Assembly: GCF_017916515.1 (NCBI RefSeq)
Contig: NZ_JAFMTA010000001.1
Span: forward strand, 248,001-312,000
Origin: Naasia sp. SYSU D00948
GTDB taxonomy: Bacteria > Actinomycetota > Actinomycetes > Actinomycetales > Microbacteriaceae
DNA length: 64,000 bases
Direction of reading: 5' to 3'
This document shows, one piece after another, positions 27,420 through 35,640 of this stretch. The translations under genes and the position numbers were made by a program. Within the stretch, counting starts at the first letter, position 1. Every line of letters begins with the position of its first letter. The notes beneath the pieces are model-generated. The model saw only the letters and a list, made by a program, of their open reading frames with translations, made no database searches and had not been told where the DNA came from.

Positions 27420-27518
27420 GGCTTGATCGACGCTATACGCCCGAGCGGCGAGCGCCGGGGGCTTGCGCGCGGGGCCCGAGCCGTGCTGCCGCCCCGGGAT
27501 CGCGGGGCGGCTGGAAAG

Positions 27519-27576
27519 GGCAACCGGGGCGACAAGGGGCAGCGGGGCACGGTTGCCGGTTGTCGCTCCCGTTGCC
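27519..27576. repeat. Palindromic repeat, copy C (GGCAAC family)
   Basis: Arms 27519-27543 and 27552-27576 form an imperfect inverted repeat with an eight-base loop; the left arm ends GGCAGC instead of GGCAAC. The central GCGACAA/TTGTCGC block and the 3' flank GATTCCCGC match copies A and B. It lies between the divergent efflux and metY genes, 57 bases before the metY -10. Confidence 0.82.
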
Positions 27577-27632
27577 GATTCCCGCGTTACCTCCCGTGGC
27601 GGCGGGCGCCGGGCCGCCTTGTCGAGGTCGGC

Positions 27633-27638
27633 TAGCGT
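27633..27638 (+). promoter_or_regulatory. -10 element of metY (TAGCGT, leaderless spacing)
   Basis: TAGCGT ends six bases before ATG 27645. No room remains for a leader, so a SAM riboswitch upstream of metY is excluded if this promoter is used. Confidence 0.5.
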
Positions 27639-27644
27639 GCCCGT

Positions 27645-28940
27645 ATGTCCGACCGCGAATACGGCTTCCGCACGCGCGCCATCCATGCCGGCAACATCCC
27701 GGACCCCGTGACCGGCGCCCGCGCGGTCCCGATCTACCAGTCGACCGCCTTCGTCTTCGACGACACGACCGACGCGGCCGCGCGGTTCGCGCTGCAGAAG
27801 TACGGGAACATCTACAGCCGGCTCGCCAACCCCACGGTGGCGAGCTTCGAGGAGCGCATCGCCTCGCTCGAGGGGGGACTCGGGGCGGTCGCGACCGCCA
27901 GCGGCCTCTCCGCGCAGTACATCACCTTCGCCTCGCTGGCGGGCGCCGGCGACCACATCGTGGCGAGCGCGTCGCTCTACGGCGGCTCCATCACCCAGCT
28001 CGACGTCACGCTGCGGCGCTTCGGGATCGACACGACCTTCGTCCACGGCGGCTCGCCCGAGGACTACGCGGCGGCGATCCGCCCGGAGACGAAGCTGCTC
28101 TTCGTCGAGACGATCTCGAACCCCTCGGGCGACATCGCCGACCTCGAGGCCCTCGCCGACGTCGCGCATGCGCACGGCGTCCCCCTCATCGTCGACTCCA
28201 CCGTGGCGACCCCGTACCTGAACCGGCCGATCGAGTGGGGCGCGGACGTCGTCATCCACTCCGCCACGAAGTTCCTCGGCGGCCACGGGACGACGCTCGG
28301 CGGCGTGGTGGTGGAGAGCGGGCGCTTCCCCTGGGACGGCGACCGGTTCCCCCTGTTCGAGCAGCCGGTCCCGCACTACGGCGGCCTGAACTGGCACGGC
28401 AACTTCGGCGAGTACGCGTTCCTCACCCGGCTGCGGGCCGAGCAGCTCCGCGACATCGGCCCCGTGCTCGCGCCGCACTCCGCGTTCCTCCTCGCGCAGG
28501 GCGTCGAGACCCTGCCGTTCCGGCTGCAGGCGCATGTCGACAACGCGCGCGTCGTCGCCGAGGCCCTCGCGGGGGACCCGCGCATCGAATACGTCAACTG
28601 GGCCGGCCTGCCGGCGCATCCCCACCACGAGCGCGCACGGAAGTACCTGCCGAAGGGCCCCGGCTCCGTGTTCAGCTTCGGCGTGCGCGGCGGCCGCGAA
28701 GCCGGCCGGCGCTTCATCGAGTCCCTCGACCTCGCCAGCCACGTCGCGAACATCGGCGACGCCAAGACGCTCGTGATCCATCCCGCCTCGACCACCCACG
28801 CCCAGCTCAGCGAGAAGCAGCTCGAGGACGCCGGCGTCGGTCCCGGCCTGGTGCGCATCAGCGTGGGACTCGAGGATGTGGATGACATCCTGTACGACAT
28901 CGACCAGGCGCTCGAGCAGGCGGGGAAGGCGGACCGATGA
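27645..28940 (+). CDS. metY: O-acetylhomoserine aminocarboxypropyltransferase (sulfhydrylase)
   Basis: Pyridoxal-phosphate enzyme that makes homocysteine from O-acetylhomoserine and sulfide, 431 residues. Family blocks: TRAIHAGNIPDPVTGARAVP, YSRLANPTV, ASGLSAQ, the PLP lysine in HSATKFLGGHG near residue 207, and the C-terminal VIHPASTTHAQLS and VRISVGLEDVDDI. The 50-60 residue insertion (FPLFEQPVPHYGGLNW) distinguishes MetY from MetB/MetC. The last four bases overlap the next gene. Confidence 0.95.
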   Translation: MSDREYGFRTRAIHAGNIPDPVTGARAVPIYQSTAFVFDDTTDAAARFALQKYGNIYSRLANPTVASFEERIASLEGGLGAVATASGLSAQYITFASLAGAGDHIVASASLYGGSITQLDVTLRRFGIDTTFVHGGSPEDYAAAIRPETKLLFVETISNPSGDIADLEALADVAHAHGVPLIVDSTVATPYLNRPIEWGADVVIHSATKFLGGHGTTLGGVVVESGRFPWDGDRFPLFEQPVPHYGGLNWHGNFGEYAFLTRLRAEQLRDIGPVLAPHSAFLLAQGVETLPFRLQAHVDNARVVAEALAGDPRIEYVNWAGLPAHPHHERARKYLPKGPGSVFSFGVRGGREAGRRFIESLDLASHVANIGDAKTLVIHPASTTHAQLSEKQLEDAGVGPGLVRISVGLEDVDDILYDIDQALEQAGKADR

Positions 28941-29536
28941 CCAGCACAGGACTGCAGGAGCAGGCCACGAGCGAGGAGCTCGTCGACGTCCAGCTCGTCA
29001 ACGGGCTGACCTGCGGGTTGCCCGCGAACTCGCCGCTCGCGAAGCTCCTCAAATCCCAGCGCACCTGGATCGGCCCGTCCGCCAAGGACCGCCTCCGGAT
29101 CCTGCGCACGGCGAAGTCGGTGGCGATCGTCGGCGCCTCCCCGAACCCGGCGCGGTCGAGCTACTTCGTGGCGACCTACCTGCAGTCCTCGAGCGACTAC
29201 CGCCTGTACTTCGTGAACCCCAACGCGACGGAGATCCTCGGCCAGAAGGTCTACCCCGACCTGAAGTCGCTGCCCGAGGTCCCGGACATCGTCGACGTGT
29301 TCCGCAAGGCCGACGACATCCCCTCCGTCATCGACGATGCACTCGAGATCGGCGCGAAGACGGTCTGGGTGCAGCTCGGCATCTGGAACCAGGAGGCCGC
29401 CGTCTACGGCGAGAGCAAGGGCCTCACGGTCGTGATGGACCGCTGCATCAAGGTCGAGCACGCGCGCTTCCACGGGGGGCTGCACCTCATGGGCTTCGAC
29501 ACCGGGCAGATCACCTCGCACAAGACGATCCGCTGA
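28937..29536 (+). CDS. CoA-binding domain protein
   Basis: 199-residue cytosolic protein with a single CoA-binding Rossmann domain: SVAIVGASPNPARSSYF, VNPNATEILGQKVYPDL, and VWVQLGIWNQEAAVYGES, then MDRCIKVEHARF. It resembles the succinyl-CoA-synthetase alpha N-terminal fold but lacks the ligase parts. The ATG overlaps the metY stop as ATGA; this pairing with metY suggests a link to acyl-CoA or sulfur metabolism, but no reaction is known. Confidence 0.85.
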   Translation: MTSTGLQEQATSEELVDVQLVNGLTCGLPANSPLAKLLKSQRTWIGPSAKDRLRILRTAKSVAIVGASPNPARSSYFVATYLQSSSDYRLYFVNPNATEILGQKVYPDLKSLPEVPDIVDVFRKADDIPSVIDDALEIGAKTVWVQLGIWNQEAAVYGESKGLTVVMDRCIKVEHARFHGGLHLMGFDTGQITSHKTIR

Positions 29537-29542
29537 ACGGCA

Positions 29543-29570
29543 GAAGGGCCGCCCTCTCGGGCGGCCCTTC
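29543..29570. terminator. Terminator hairpin between CoA-binding gene and tmRNA
   Basis: GAAGGGCCGCC (29543-29553) pairs perfectly with GGCGGCCCTTC (29560-29570) around a six-base loop, seven bases after the stop. It separates the rightward operon from the leftward tmRNA gene and can serve both. Confidence 0.75.
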
Positions 29571-29600
29571 CGCTTGTCCTTGCGCGATGGTGACCGTTCG

Positions 29601-29970
29601 TGGAGATGGGGGGAATTGAACCCCCGTCCATTGCTGTAATCCCATGCCTTCTACGGGCATAGCCTGTGCAGGCGTTCTGCTCGGCCCCGATCCTTGTCAC
29701 AGGCACCTGGATCGACGGGCCCAGTCTCAGTTCGAGTCCCGCGGCGCCCTGAGGCGCAACACCGCAGCGAGCTCCCTCGATGACGCCAGGACCCGGGGCG
29801 GGAGCGAACCCGGGCTGACGGACGTCAGACTCTGGCCTTAGGCGGCGAGAGCAACGTCGGTGCGCGAAGTATTGGCACCTATTGTTTTGCGGAGGGCGTT
29901 AACGAGATAACCCCGCATCCTCGACCCGCTTCTCACGGTCATTCAGGCAATGTCGAAACCGATCATCCCC
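29601..29970 (-). ncRNA. ssrA: tmRNA (ssrA)
   Basis: Rescues stalled ribosomes. The 5' end GGGGATGATC (29970 leftward) pairs with the 3' end CATCTCC, followed by an encoded CCA, as a tRNA-Ala-like acceptor with a T-arm GGTTCAATTCC. The tag frame reads ANTSRTDVALAA then TAA, with GCC as the resume codon, about 90-130 bases from the 5' end. The length of about 370 nt is normal for one-piece tmRNA. The smpB gene lies 239 bases upstream on the same strand. Confidence 0.97.
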
Positions 29971-30040
29971 GAGCTGGCCTCCCGCTCCGCCTGAAGGCGT
30001 CGCATCGGAAGGGGTCACCATCGCACTGTGGAGTTGTGGG

Positions 30041-30057
30041 TCCCGCCCCGAGGGGCG
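30041..30057. terminator. Hairpin between smpB and tmRNA
   Basis: CCGCCCC and GGGGCGG pair around a short loop (GA/GAG region) in the 239-base gap between the smpB stop and the tmRNA 5' end. No T-tract; it may attenuate smpB read-through. Nothing else recognisable lies in the gap apart from the unseen ssrA promoter. Confidence 0.3.
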
Positions 30058-30209
30058 GCATCACAGGTTACAGCACGAGGGGCGGTCGCAGTATTCCCTG
30101 CACGCATTCCCCCGGATGCTCGGCGGGCATCCCGGGCCGTTTCGGCGCATCCGGGCCGGAAGAACGACCCGGATCGACCGATATGGCCCGGGTTGAGTGA
30201 GGGCGGGGC

Positions 30210-30686
30210 CTACTCGCCCAGGTGGCGGCGGGTGGCCATCGCGCGCTCGGCCTCGCGGCGGTCCTGCCGCTCGCGGAGGGTCTGACGCTTGTCGTACTCG
30301 CGCTTGCCCTTGGCGACCGCGATCTCGACCTTCGCCCTGCCGTCGCTGAAGTAGATCTGCAGGGGGACGAGCGTGTACCCGCCCTCCTTGACCTTGTGAC
30401 TCAGCTTGACGATCTCCTGCTTGTGCAGGAGGAGCTTCCGCTTCCGCCGGGGCGCGTGATTCGTCCAGGTGCCCTCGGTGTACTCCGGGATGAAGACGGC
30501 GTCGAGCCAGGCCTCGCCGCCGTCGATGTAGGCATAGCCGTCGACGAGCGAGGCGCGGCCCATCCGCAGCGACTTCACCTCGGTGCCCATGAGCACGAGG
30601 CCCGCCTCGTAGGTGTCCTCGATCGAGTAGTCGTGGCGCGCCTTGCGGTTGGTCGCCACGACCTTCTGTCCGCGTTCCTTGGGCAC
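30210..30686 (-). CDS. smpB: SsrA-binding protein SmpB
   Basis: Binds tmRNA and delivers it to stalled ribosomes. 158 residues: [51 protein letters not shown], and the basic C-terminal tail ([21 protein letters not shown]) that enters the mRNA channel. GTG 30686 is chosen because AGGAGG lies five bases before it; GTG 30692 would overlap that site. Lies at the end of the ftsE-ftsX-smpB run, upstream of ssrA. Confidence 0.96.
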   Translation of the reverse strand: MPKERGQKVVATNRKARHDYSIEDTYEAGLVLMGTEVKSLRMGRASLVDGYAYIDGGEAWLDAVFIPEYTEGTWTNHAPRRKRKLLLHKQEIVKLSHKVKEGGYTLVPLQIYFSDGRAKVEIAVAKGKREYDKRQTLRERQDRREAERAMATRRHLGE

Positions 30687-30741
30687 GTTCACCTCCTCGA
30701 CGTCGACCGGATAGGGCGGTCCAGTCTACCGGTCAGGACGT

Positions 30742-30769
30742 GTGCGGATCAGACTTGTGCGGATCAGAC
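30742..30769. repeat. Short tandem duplication at the 3' end of ftsX
   Basis: GTGCGGATCAGAC occurs at 30742-30754 and 30757-30769 with a 15-base period. The right copy contains the ftsX stop codon, so the last codons of ftsX have been duplicated into the gap before smpB. Confidence 0.7.
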
Positions 30770-31678
30770 GCGCAGGTGACGGCGGATGGAGAGCTGCGCG
30801 GACAGGCCTGCGAGCAGGACGCCGACCCCGACGAGGAGCGGCACCACGAGCAGCGCGTCCGAGAGCGACACGTACGAGAAGCCGAGCTGCGACTCCGCGA
30901 GGTAGCCCTGCACGAAGAACTGCACGATCGCGACCACGACCCCGCCGGCCAGGAGCGACCCGACGAGCGAGGCGAGCATCCCCTCGAGCACGAACGGGGT
31001 CTGGATGAAGCGGTTCGAGGCGCCGACCAGTCGCATGATGCCGAGCTCCCGGCGCCGGGAGTAGGCGGAGAGCCGGATCGTCGTGGAGATGAGCAGGCAG
31101 GCGGCGACGAGCATGATCGCCGCGATGCCGATCGCCGTGATGCTCGCGGTGTTCAGGACCGCGAAGATCTGGTCGAGGAAGCGGCGCTGGTCCACGACGC
31201 TGTCGACTCCCGCCATTCCGGCGAAGCTCTCCTGCAGGACGTCCGACTGCGACGGGTCCTTGAGGTTGATCCAGAACGCCTGGTTCAGCAGGTCGGGCGT
31301 GACGTAGTCGACGAGCGAGTTGCCCTTGAACTGCTCCTGGAACTTGGCGTACGCGTCCTCCTGTGACTCGTAGTAGTACTGCTCGATCAGCGGCGCGAGC
31401 GTGCTCGAGCTCAGCTGGGCCTCGACCGCGGCGCGCTGCTCCTCGGTGGCGGCACCCGTCACGCACGACTCGCTGCCGACGGTGCCGTTGCAGAGGTAGA
31501 TCGCGACCTGGGCGCGGTCGTACCAGTAGTTCTTCATCTGCCCGATCTGCAGCTGCAGCAGCGCGGCGGCGCCCACGAACGTGAGCGAGATGAAGGTCAC
31601 GAGGATGACCGAGACGACCATCGAGACGTTGCGGCGGAGGCCTTGGGCGACCTCGGACCAGATCAGGGCGAACCTCAT
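30764..31678 (-). CDS. ftsX: Cell-division ABC-type protein FtsX
   Basis: Membrane partner of FtsE that activates septal peptidoglycan hydrolases from outside. 304 residues, four transmembrane helices (about 20-45, 180-205, 225-255, 275-295) with a large extracellular loop between helices 1 and 2 that holds two cysteines (YLCNGT and SESCVTG), likely a disulfide. RRRELGIMRLVGASNRFI is the conserved cytosolic coupling segment. ATG 31678 overlaps the ftsE stop as ATGA. Confidence 0.95.
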   Translation of the reverse strand: MRFALIWSEVAQGLRRNVSMVVSVILVTFISLTFVGAAALLQLQIGQMKNYWYDRAQVAIYLCNGTVGSESCVTGAATEEQRAAVEAQLSSSTLAPLIEQYYYESQEDAYAKFQEQFKGNSLVDYVTPDLLNQAFWINLKDPSQSDVLQESFAGMAGVDSVVDQRRFLDQIFAVLNTASITAIGIAAIMLVAACLLISTTIRLSAYSRRRELGIMRLVGASNRFIQTPFVLEGMLASLVGSLLAGGVVVAIVQFFVQGYLAESQLGFSYVSLSDALLVVPLLVGVGVLLAGLSAQLSIRRHLRV

Positions 31679-33003
31679 GAGGTCGGTCCCACCTCCTGAG
31701 AGGACGTGCGCTGGGGCTCCTCGTCGTCGTCCCGCAGCCCGAGTCGCGCGGCGAGGGAGAGCGTGTCGCTCGGCAGCGCGGCGGCGGCGTCGCTCTCGCC
31801 GCCGCGGAGCAGGAGCCGGAGGGAGTCCGTCTCCGGGGAGCCGGCCGCCTCCCGGAGGCGCGCCGCCAGCGGGAGCTCGGCTCGCGGGGAGGTCGTCTCA
31901 TCGACCGTCGACACCGGACGCGCCGGCACCTCGGCAGGGGCCGGGTTTTCCGGTGCCGTCCGCTCGTCACCGGCCGCCTGCGCGGCGCGTTCCGCCTCGG
32001 GCGACGACGCCGCCGACGACGCCGCCGACGCGGCTGTCGGTGCAGGGGCGGGCTCCGGAACCTCCGCACGCTCCGCGCTCGTCGCGGGCTGGACGACCTC
32101 CGCGGGACGCAGCTCCGGCGGAGCGAACGCCGCCGCGGTCTGCGCGGGAGGCGCGAGCGGGACCTGCACGGGCGTCGTCGCGATCGCGGGCTCGAGGAGC
32201 AGCACCGGGACGGGGGACGTCGACGACCGCTGTCCGAGGCACCAGGACGGGGAGGGCTGCCCGGCGGTCACAGGCACCGCTCCCGCCCGAGCCGCCTCGT
32301 CCGGGGTCACGATCGGGATCGAGGTCGTGTAGCCGCCCTCGGTCTCGTCGCGGACGACCTCGCCACCGACGAGCTCGATGACGCGGCGCTTCATCGCATC
32401 CACGATGCCGACGTCGTGCGTCGCCATGACGACCGTGGTGCCGCTCACGTTGATGGTCTCGAGGACCTGCATGATCCCCTGGCTCGTCGCCGGGTCCAGG
32501 TTGCCCGTCGGCTCGTCCGCGAGGAGGATCGCCGGCTTGTTGACCACCGCGCGGGCGATCGCCACGCGCTGCTGCTCACCGCCGGAGAGCTCGTGCGGGA
32601 GCCGCTCCTCCTTGCCGGCGAGGCCGACCATCTGCAGGACGTCCGGCACGGCCTCCTGGATGAAGCCGCGGGACTTGCCGATCACCTGGAGGGTGAACGC
32701 CACGTTCTGGAACACGGTCCGGTTCGGCAGGAGCCGGAAGTCCTGGAAGACGACGCCGAGCTTCCGCCGGAAGTACGGCACCTTCCGGTTCGAGATCGAC
32801 GCCAGGCGCTGCCCCAGGACGTGGATCTCGCCCGCGGTCGGCTTCTCCTCCTTGAGGATCAGCCGCAGGAAGCTGGACTTGCCGCTCCCGGACGCGCCCA
32901 CGAGGAACACGAACTCCCCGGCGCGGATCTCGACGTCGACAGCGTTCAGCGCGGGCCGTGACGTGCCCGGGTACAGCTTGGTGACGCGATCGAAGCGAAT
33001 CAT
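31675..33003 (-). CDS. ftsE: Cell-division ATP-binding protein FtsE with long C-terminal tail
   Basis: ATPase that couples FtsX to division. Residues 1 to about 230 are a normal Fts[57 protein letters not shown] and MATHDVGIV. Where FtsE normally ends, some 210 extra residues follow, rich in Pro, Ala, Ser and Glu and probably disordered, ending in a more ordered, leucine-containing segment ([15 protein letters not shown]; also [12 protein letters not shown]). The reading frame is uninterrupted. ATG 33003 is preferred, with GGGAG five bases before it. prfB lies upstream on the same strand. Confidence 0.94.
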   Translation of the reverse strand: MIRFDRVTKLYPGTSRPALNAVDVEIRAGEFVFLVGASGSGKSSFLRLILKEEKPTAGEIHVLGQRLASISNRKVPYFRRKLGVVFQDFRLLPNRTVFQNVAFTLQVIGKSRGFIQEAVPDVLQMVGLAGKEERLPHELSGGEQQRVAIARAVVNKPAILLADEPTGNLDPATSQGIMQVLETINVSGTTVVMATHDVGIVDAMKRRVIELVGGEVVRDETEGGYTTSIPIVTPDEAARAGAVPVTAGQPSPSWCLGQRSSTSPVPVLLLEPAIATTPVQVPLAPPAQTAAAFAPPELRPAEVVQPATSAERAEVPEPAPAPTAASAASSAASSPEAERAAQAAGDERTAPENPAPAEVPARPVSTVDETTSPRAELPLAARLREAAGSPETDSLRLLLRGGESDAAAALPSDTLSLAARLGLRDDDEEPQRTSSQEVGPTS

Positions 33004-33033
33004 GGCGTCTCCCACCGTATGCAGGGGGCCTGG

Positions 33034-33062
33034 CTATTCCCGGAGCGACACCCGGGAACAGC
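33034..33062 (-). terminator. Hairpin downstream of prfB
   Basis: TTCCCGG (33037-33043) pairs with CCGGGAA (33052-33058), extendable by three bases across one mismatch. It lies between prfB and ftsE on their coding strand, so it may separate the two transcripts. No T-tract follows. Confidence 0.4.
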
Positions 33063-33135
33063 CCGTTCCTGCCCCGCCCTCACCTGGAGCCGAGCCGGGT
33101 CGATCGAGGAGCGGACGACCTCCGCCATGGGCTCC

Positions 33136-34257
33136 TCAGGCTGCGGCCTTCTGCTTCCGCCAGCGGATCCCCGCCGTGAGGAAGCCGTCGAGGTCGCCGT
33201 CGAAGACGGCGCTCGGGTTGTTGACCTCGTACTCGCTGCGGAGGTCCTTGACCATCTGGTAGGGAGCGAGGACGTAGGAGCGGATCTGGTCGCCCCAGCT
33301 CGCCGTGATGTTGCCGGCGAGCTCCTTCTTCTTGGCGTTCTCCTCCTCGCGCTTCAGCAGCAGGAGGCGCGACTGCAGGACGCGCATGGCGGCGGCCCGG
33401 TTCTGGATCTGGCTCTTCTCGTTCTGCATCGACACGACGGTCCCGGTCGGGATGTGCGTGATGCGGACCGCGGAGTCGGTGGTGTTGACCGACTGCCCGC
33501 CGGGCCCCGACGAGCGGAACACGTCGACGCGGATCTCGTTCTCCGGGATGTCGATGGACTCGGTCTCCTCCATCAGCGGGATGACCTCGACCGCGGCGAA
33601 GCTCGTCTGCCGCTTGCCCGCGGCGCCGAAGGGCGACATCCGCACGAGGCGGTGCGTCCCGGCCTCGACCGACAGGTTGCCGAACGCGTAGGGGGCGTCG
33701 ACCTCGAAGGTCGCCGACTTGATGCCCGCCTCCTCCGCGTAGCTCGTGTCCATGACCTGCACCGGGTACTTGTGCTGCTCGGCCCAGCGCAGGTACATGC
33801 GCAGCAGCATCTCGGCGAAGTCCGCGGCGTCCACGCCGCCCGCGCCGGCGCGGATCGTGACGACGGCCGGGCGTGCGTCGTACTCCCCGTTGAGGAGCGT
33901 CTGGACCTCGAGCTCGCCCAGCATGCTCTGCAGCGCGGCGAGCTCCGCCTGCGCCTCCTCCCCGGTCTCGGCCGCGATCTCGTCGTCCGGCTCCCCGTTC
34001 GCGAGCTCGACGAGCACCTCGAGGTCGTCGAGGCGCCGCTGGATCTCCGTCAGCTTGGCGAGCTGGGACTGGGCGTGGCTGAGCTCGCTCGTCACCTTCT
34101 GGGCCCGCGCCGTGTCGTCCCACAGGTCGGGGGCGCCCGCCTGCTCGGAGAGGGTCGCGACCCGGGCGCGGATCGCATCCACGTCGAGGACCGCTTGGAT
34201 GTCGGAGAAGGTGGAGCGAAGATCCGCGATCTGAGCGGAGAAATCCAGTTCGGCCAT
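33136..34257 (-). CDS. prfB: Peptide chain release factor 2
   Basis: Ends translation at UGA and UAA. 373 residues. The codon-recognition tripeptide SPF lies in [15 protein letters not shown] near residue 205, and the peptidyl-hydrolysis GGQ in [16 protein letters not shown] near 250. [14 protein letters not shown] is the family's domain 2 start. The reading frame is continuous from ATG 34257, so the programmed UGA frameshift of many bacterial prfB genes is absent, as expected for actinobacteria. Confidence 0.97.
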   Translation of the reverse strand: MAELDFSAQIADLRSTFSDIQAVLDVDAIRARVATLSEQAGAPDLWDDTARAQKVTSELSHAQSQLAKLTEIQRRLDDLEVLVELANGEPDDEIAAETGEEAQAELAALQSMLGELEVQTLLNGEYDARPAVVTIRAGAGGVDAADFAEMLLRMYLRWAEQHKYPVQVMDTSYAEEAGIKSATFEVDAPYAFGNLSVEAGTHRLVRMSPFGAAGKRQTSFAAVEVIPLMEETESIDIPENEIRVDVFRSSGPGGQSVNTTDSAVRITHIPTGTVVSMQNEKSQIQNRAAAMRVLQSRLLLLKREEENAKKKELAGNITASWGDQIRSYVLAPYQMVKDLRSEYEVNNPSAVFDGDLDGFLTAGIRWRKQKAAA

Positions 34258-34346
34258 GTCCCGACCAGACTACCCGCCGCCTCCCTGACCGCTCCGGCCC
34301 GCGAGGACCGGAGCGCCCTCGGGCGACGCGTAGGGTCGAGGAAGAC

Positions 34347-35591
34347 ATGACGGCGAACGGCTCCTCCTTCTCCTGGCGGTCGACCGTCCTCGCGGCGTTC
34401 CTCCCGACGGTCCTCTTCTCGATCGGCGAGGGAGCCATCCTCCCGGTCATCCCCCTCGTCGCCGACGATCTCGGCGCCTCGCTCGCGATCGCGGGCGTCA
34501 TCGCCGCGATGATCACGGTCGGGGAGCTCATCGGCGACATCCCGAGCGGAGCCATCGTCGCGAAGATCGGCGAGCGGGTCGCGATGATCGGGGCCGCGGC
34601 CCTCGCGGTCGGCGGATCCGTGCTCGCGCTGCTCGCGACCTCTCCCCTCGTGCTGGCGATCGGCATCCTCCTCGTCGGACTGGCCACCGCGGTCTTCGCT
34701 CTCGCGCGCCACGCGTTCCTCACGAGCTTCGTGCCGATCCAGTACCGCGCCCGTGCCCTGTCGACGCTCGGCGGGACGTTCCGGCTCGGCTACCTGGTCG
34801 GCCCGTTCCTCAGCGCGGGCGCCATCTCGCTCACGGGATCGCCGGCCGTCGCGTTCTGGATCTTCGTCGTCAGCTGCGGCGCCGCGACGATCGTGCTGCT
34901 CACCCTGCCCGACCCCGAGTCGACCTTCGGCGCCGTGCGGCTCGCCCGCACGGAGGAGCGGACCGAGGGACGCCGCCTCGTCTCGGCGGAGGCGCACGGA
35001 CTCTTCCGGACCCTCGTCCGCAGCAGGGCCGTCCTGCTCCGGCTCGGCTCGGGGGCCGCCCTCATCTCGGCCCTGCGCGCGAGCCGGCAGGTGATGCTGC
35101 CGCTCTGGGCGGTGAGCATCGGCGTCGGCGAGGTCGAGACCGCCGCGATCATCGGCCTCGCGGGCGCGGTGGACTTCGCGCTGTTCTACTCGGGCGGGCA
35201 CATCATGGACCGGTTCGGCCGGCTCTGGGTCGCCGTTCCGTCGATCGTCGGTCTCGCCGTCGGGCACATCGCGCTCTCGCTGACGCACGACGTTCCGGGC
35301 CGGGTCGGCTGGTTCATCGCCCTGGCCGTGTTCCTGGCGCTCGCGAACGGCATCGGGTCCGGCATCCTCATGACGCTCGGAGCGGACCTCGCGCCGCCCG
35401 CGAACCCGGCTCCGTTCCTCGGCGCGTGGCGCTTCACGAACGATGCCGGAGGCGCGATCGCGCCGCTGCTGATCGCGGGCATCACGGCCGTCGCATCCCT
35501 GCCGGTCGCCGTGGCGGTGCTCGGCGTCCTCGGATTCGGCGGGGCCGCGTCGCTGCTGCGCTACGTCCCGCGGTACTCGTCGCACCGCTGA
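34347..35591 (+). CDS. MFS transporter, 12-helix
   Basis: 414 residues with about 12 transmembrane helices. GELIGDIPSGAIVAKIGERVAM is the motif A loop, split here as GDIPSGAIVAKIGER; LVGPFLSAGAISL and a large central cytosolic loop (RTEERTEGRRLVSAEA) follow the family plan; a second motif A-like loop is GGHIMDRFGRLWVA. Substrate unknown. ATG 34347 follows GAGGA. A TAGGGT hexamer lies ten bases upstream of the start; the gene diverges from prfB. Confidence 0.87.
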   Translation: MTANGSSFSWRSTVLAAFLPTVLFSIGEGAILPVIPLVADDLGASLAIAGVIAAMITVGELIGDIPSGAIVAKIGERVAMIGAAALAVGGSVLALLATSPLVLAIGILLVGLATAVFALARHAFLTSFVPIQYRARALSTLGGTFRLGYLVGPFLSAGAISLTGSPAVAFWIFVVSCGAATIVLLTLPDPESTFGAVRLARTEERTEGRRLVSAEAHGLFRTLVRSRAVLLRLGSGAALISALRASRQVMLPLWAVSIGVGEVETAAIIGLAGAVDFALFYSGGHIMDRFGRLWVAVPSIVGLAVGHIALSLTHDVPGRVGWFIALAVFLALANGIGSGILMTLGADLAPPANPAPFLGAWRFTNDAGGAIAPLLIAGITAVASLPVAVAVLGVLGFGGAASLLRYVPRYSSHR

Positions 35592-35640
35592 CGCCTCCCG
35601 GCGCGCCGCCGGCCACCGTCCGGTCCCTGTCCGGCGAGGG

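Noticed and set aside
27577-27644. SAM or cobalamin riboswitch upstream of metY
   Set aside because: Only 68 bases separate the repeat from the start, and a leaderless -10 sits six bases before the ATG, leaving no leader.
34200-34257. Programmed frameshift in prfB
   Set aside because: The frame from ATG 34257 is continuous; no in-frame UGA with a slippery CUU context is present.
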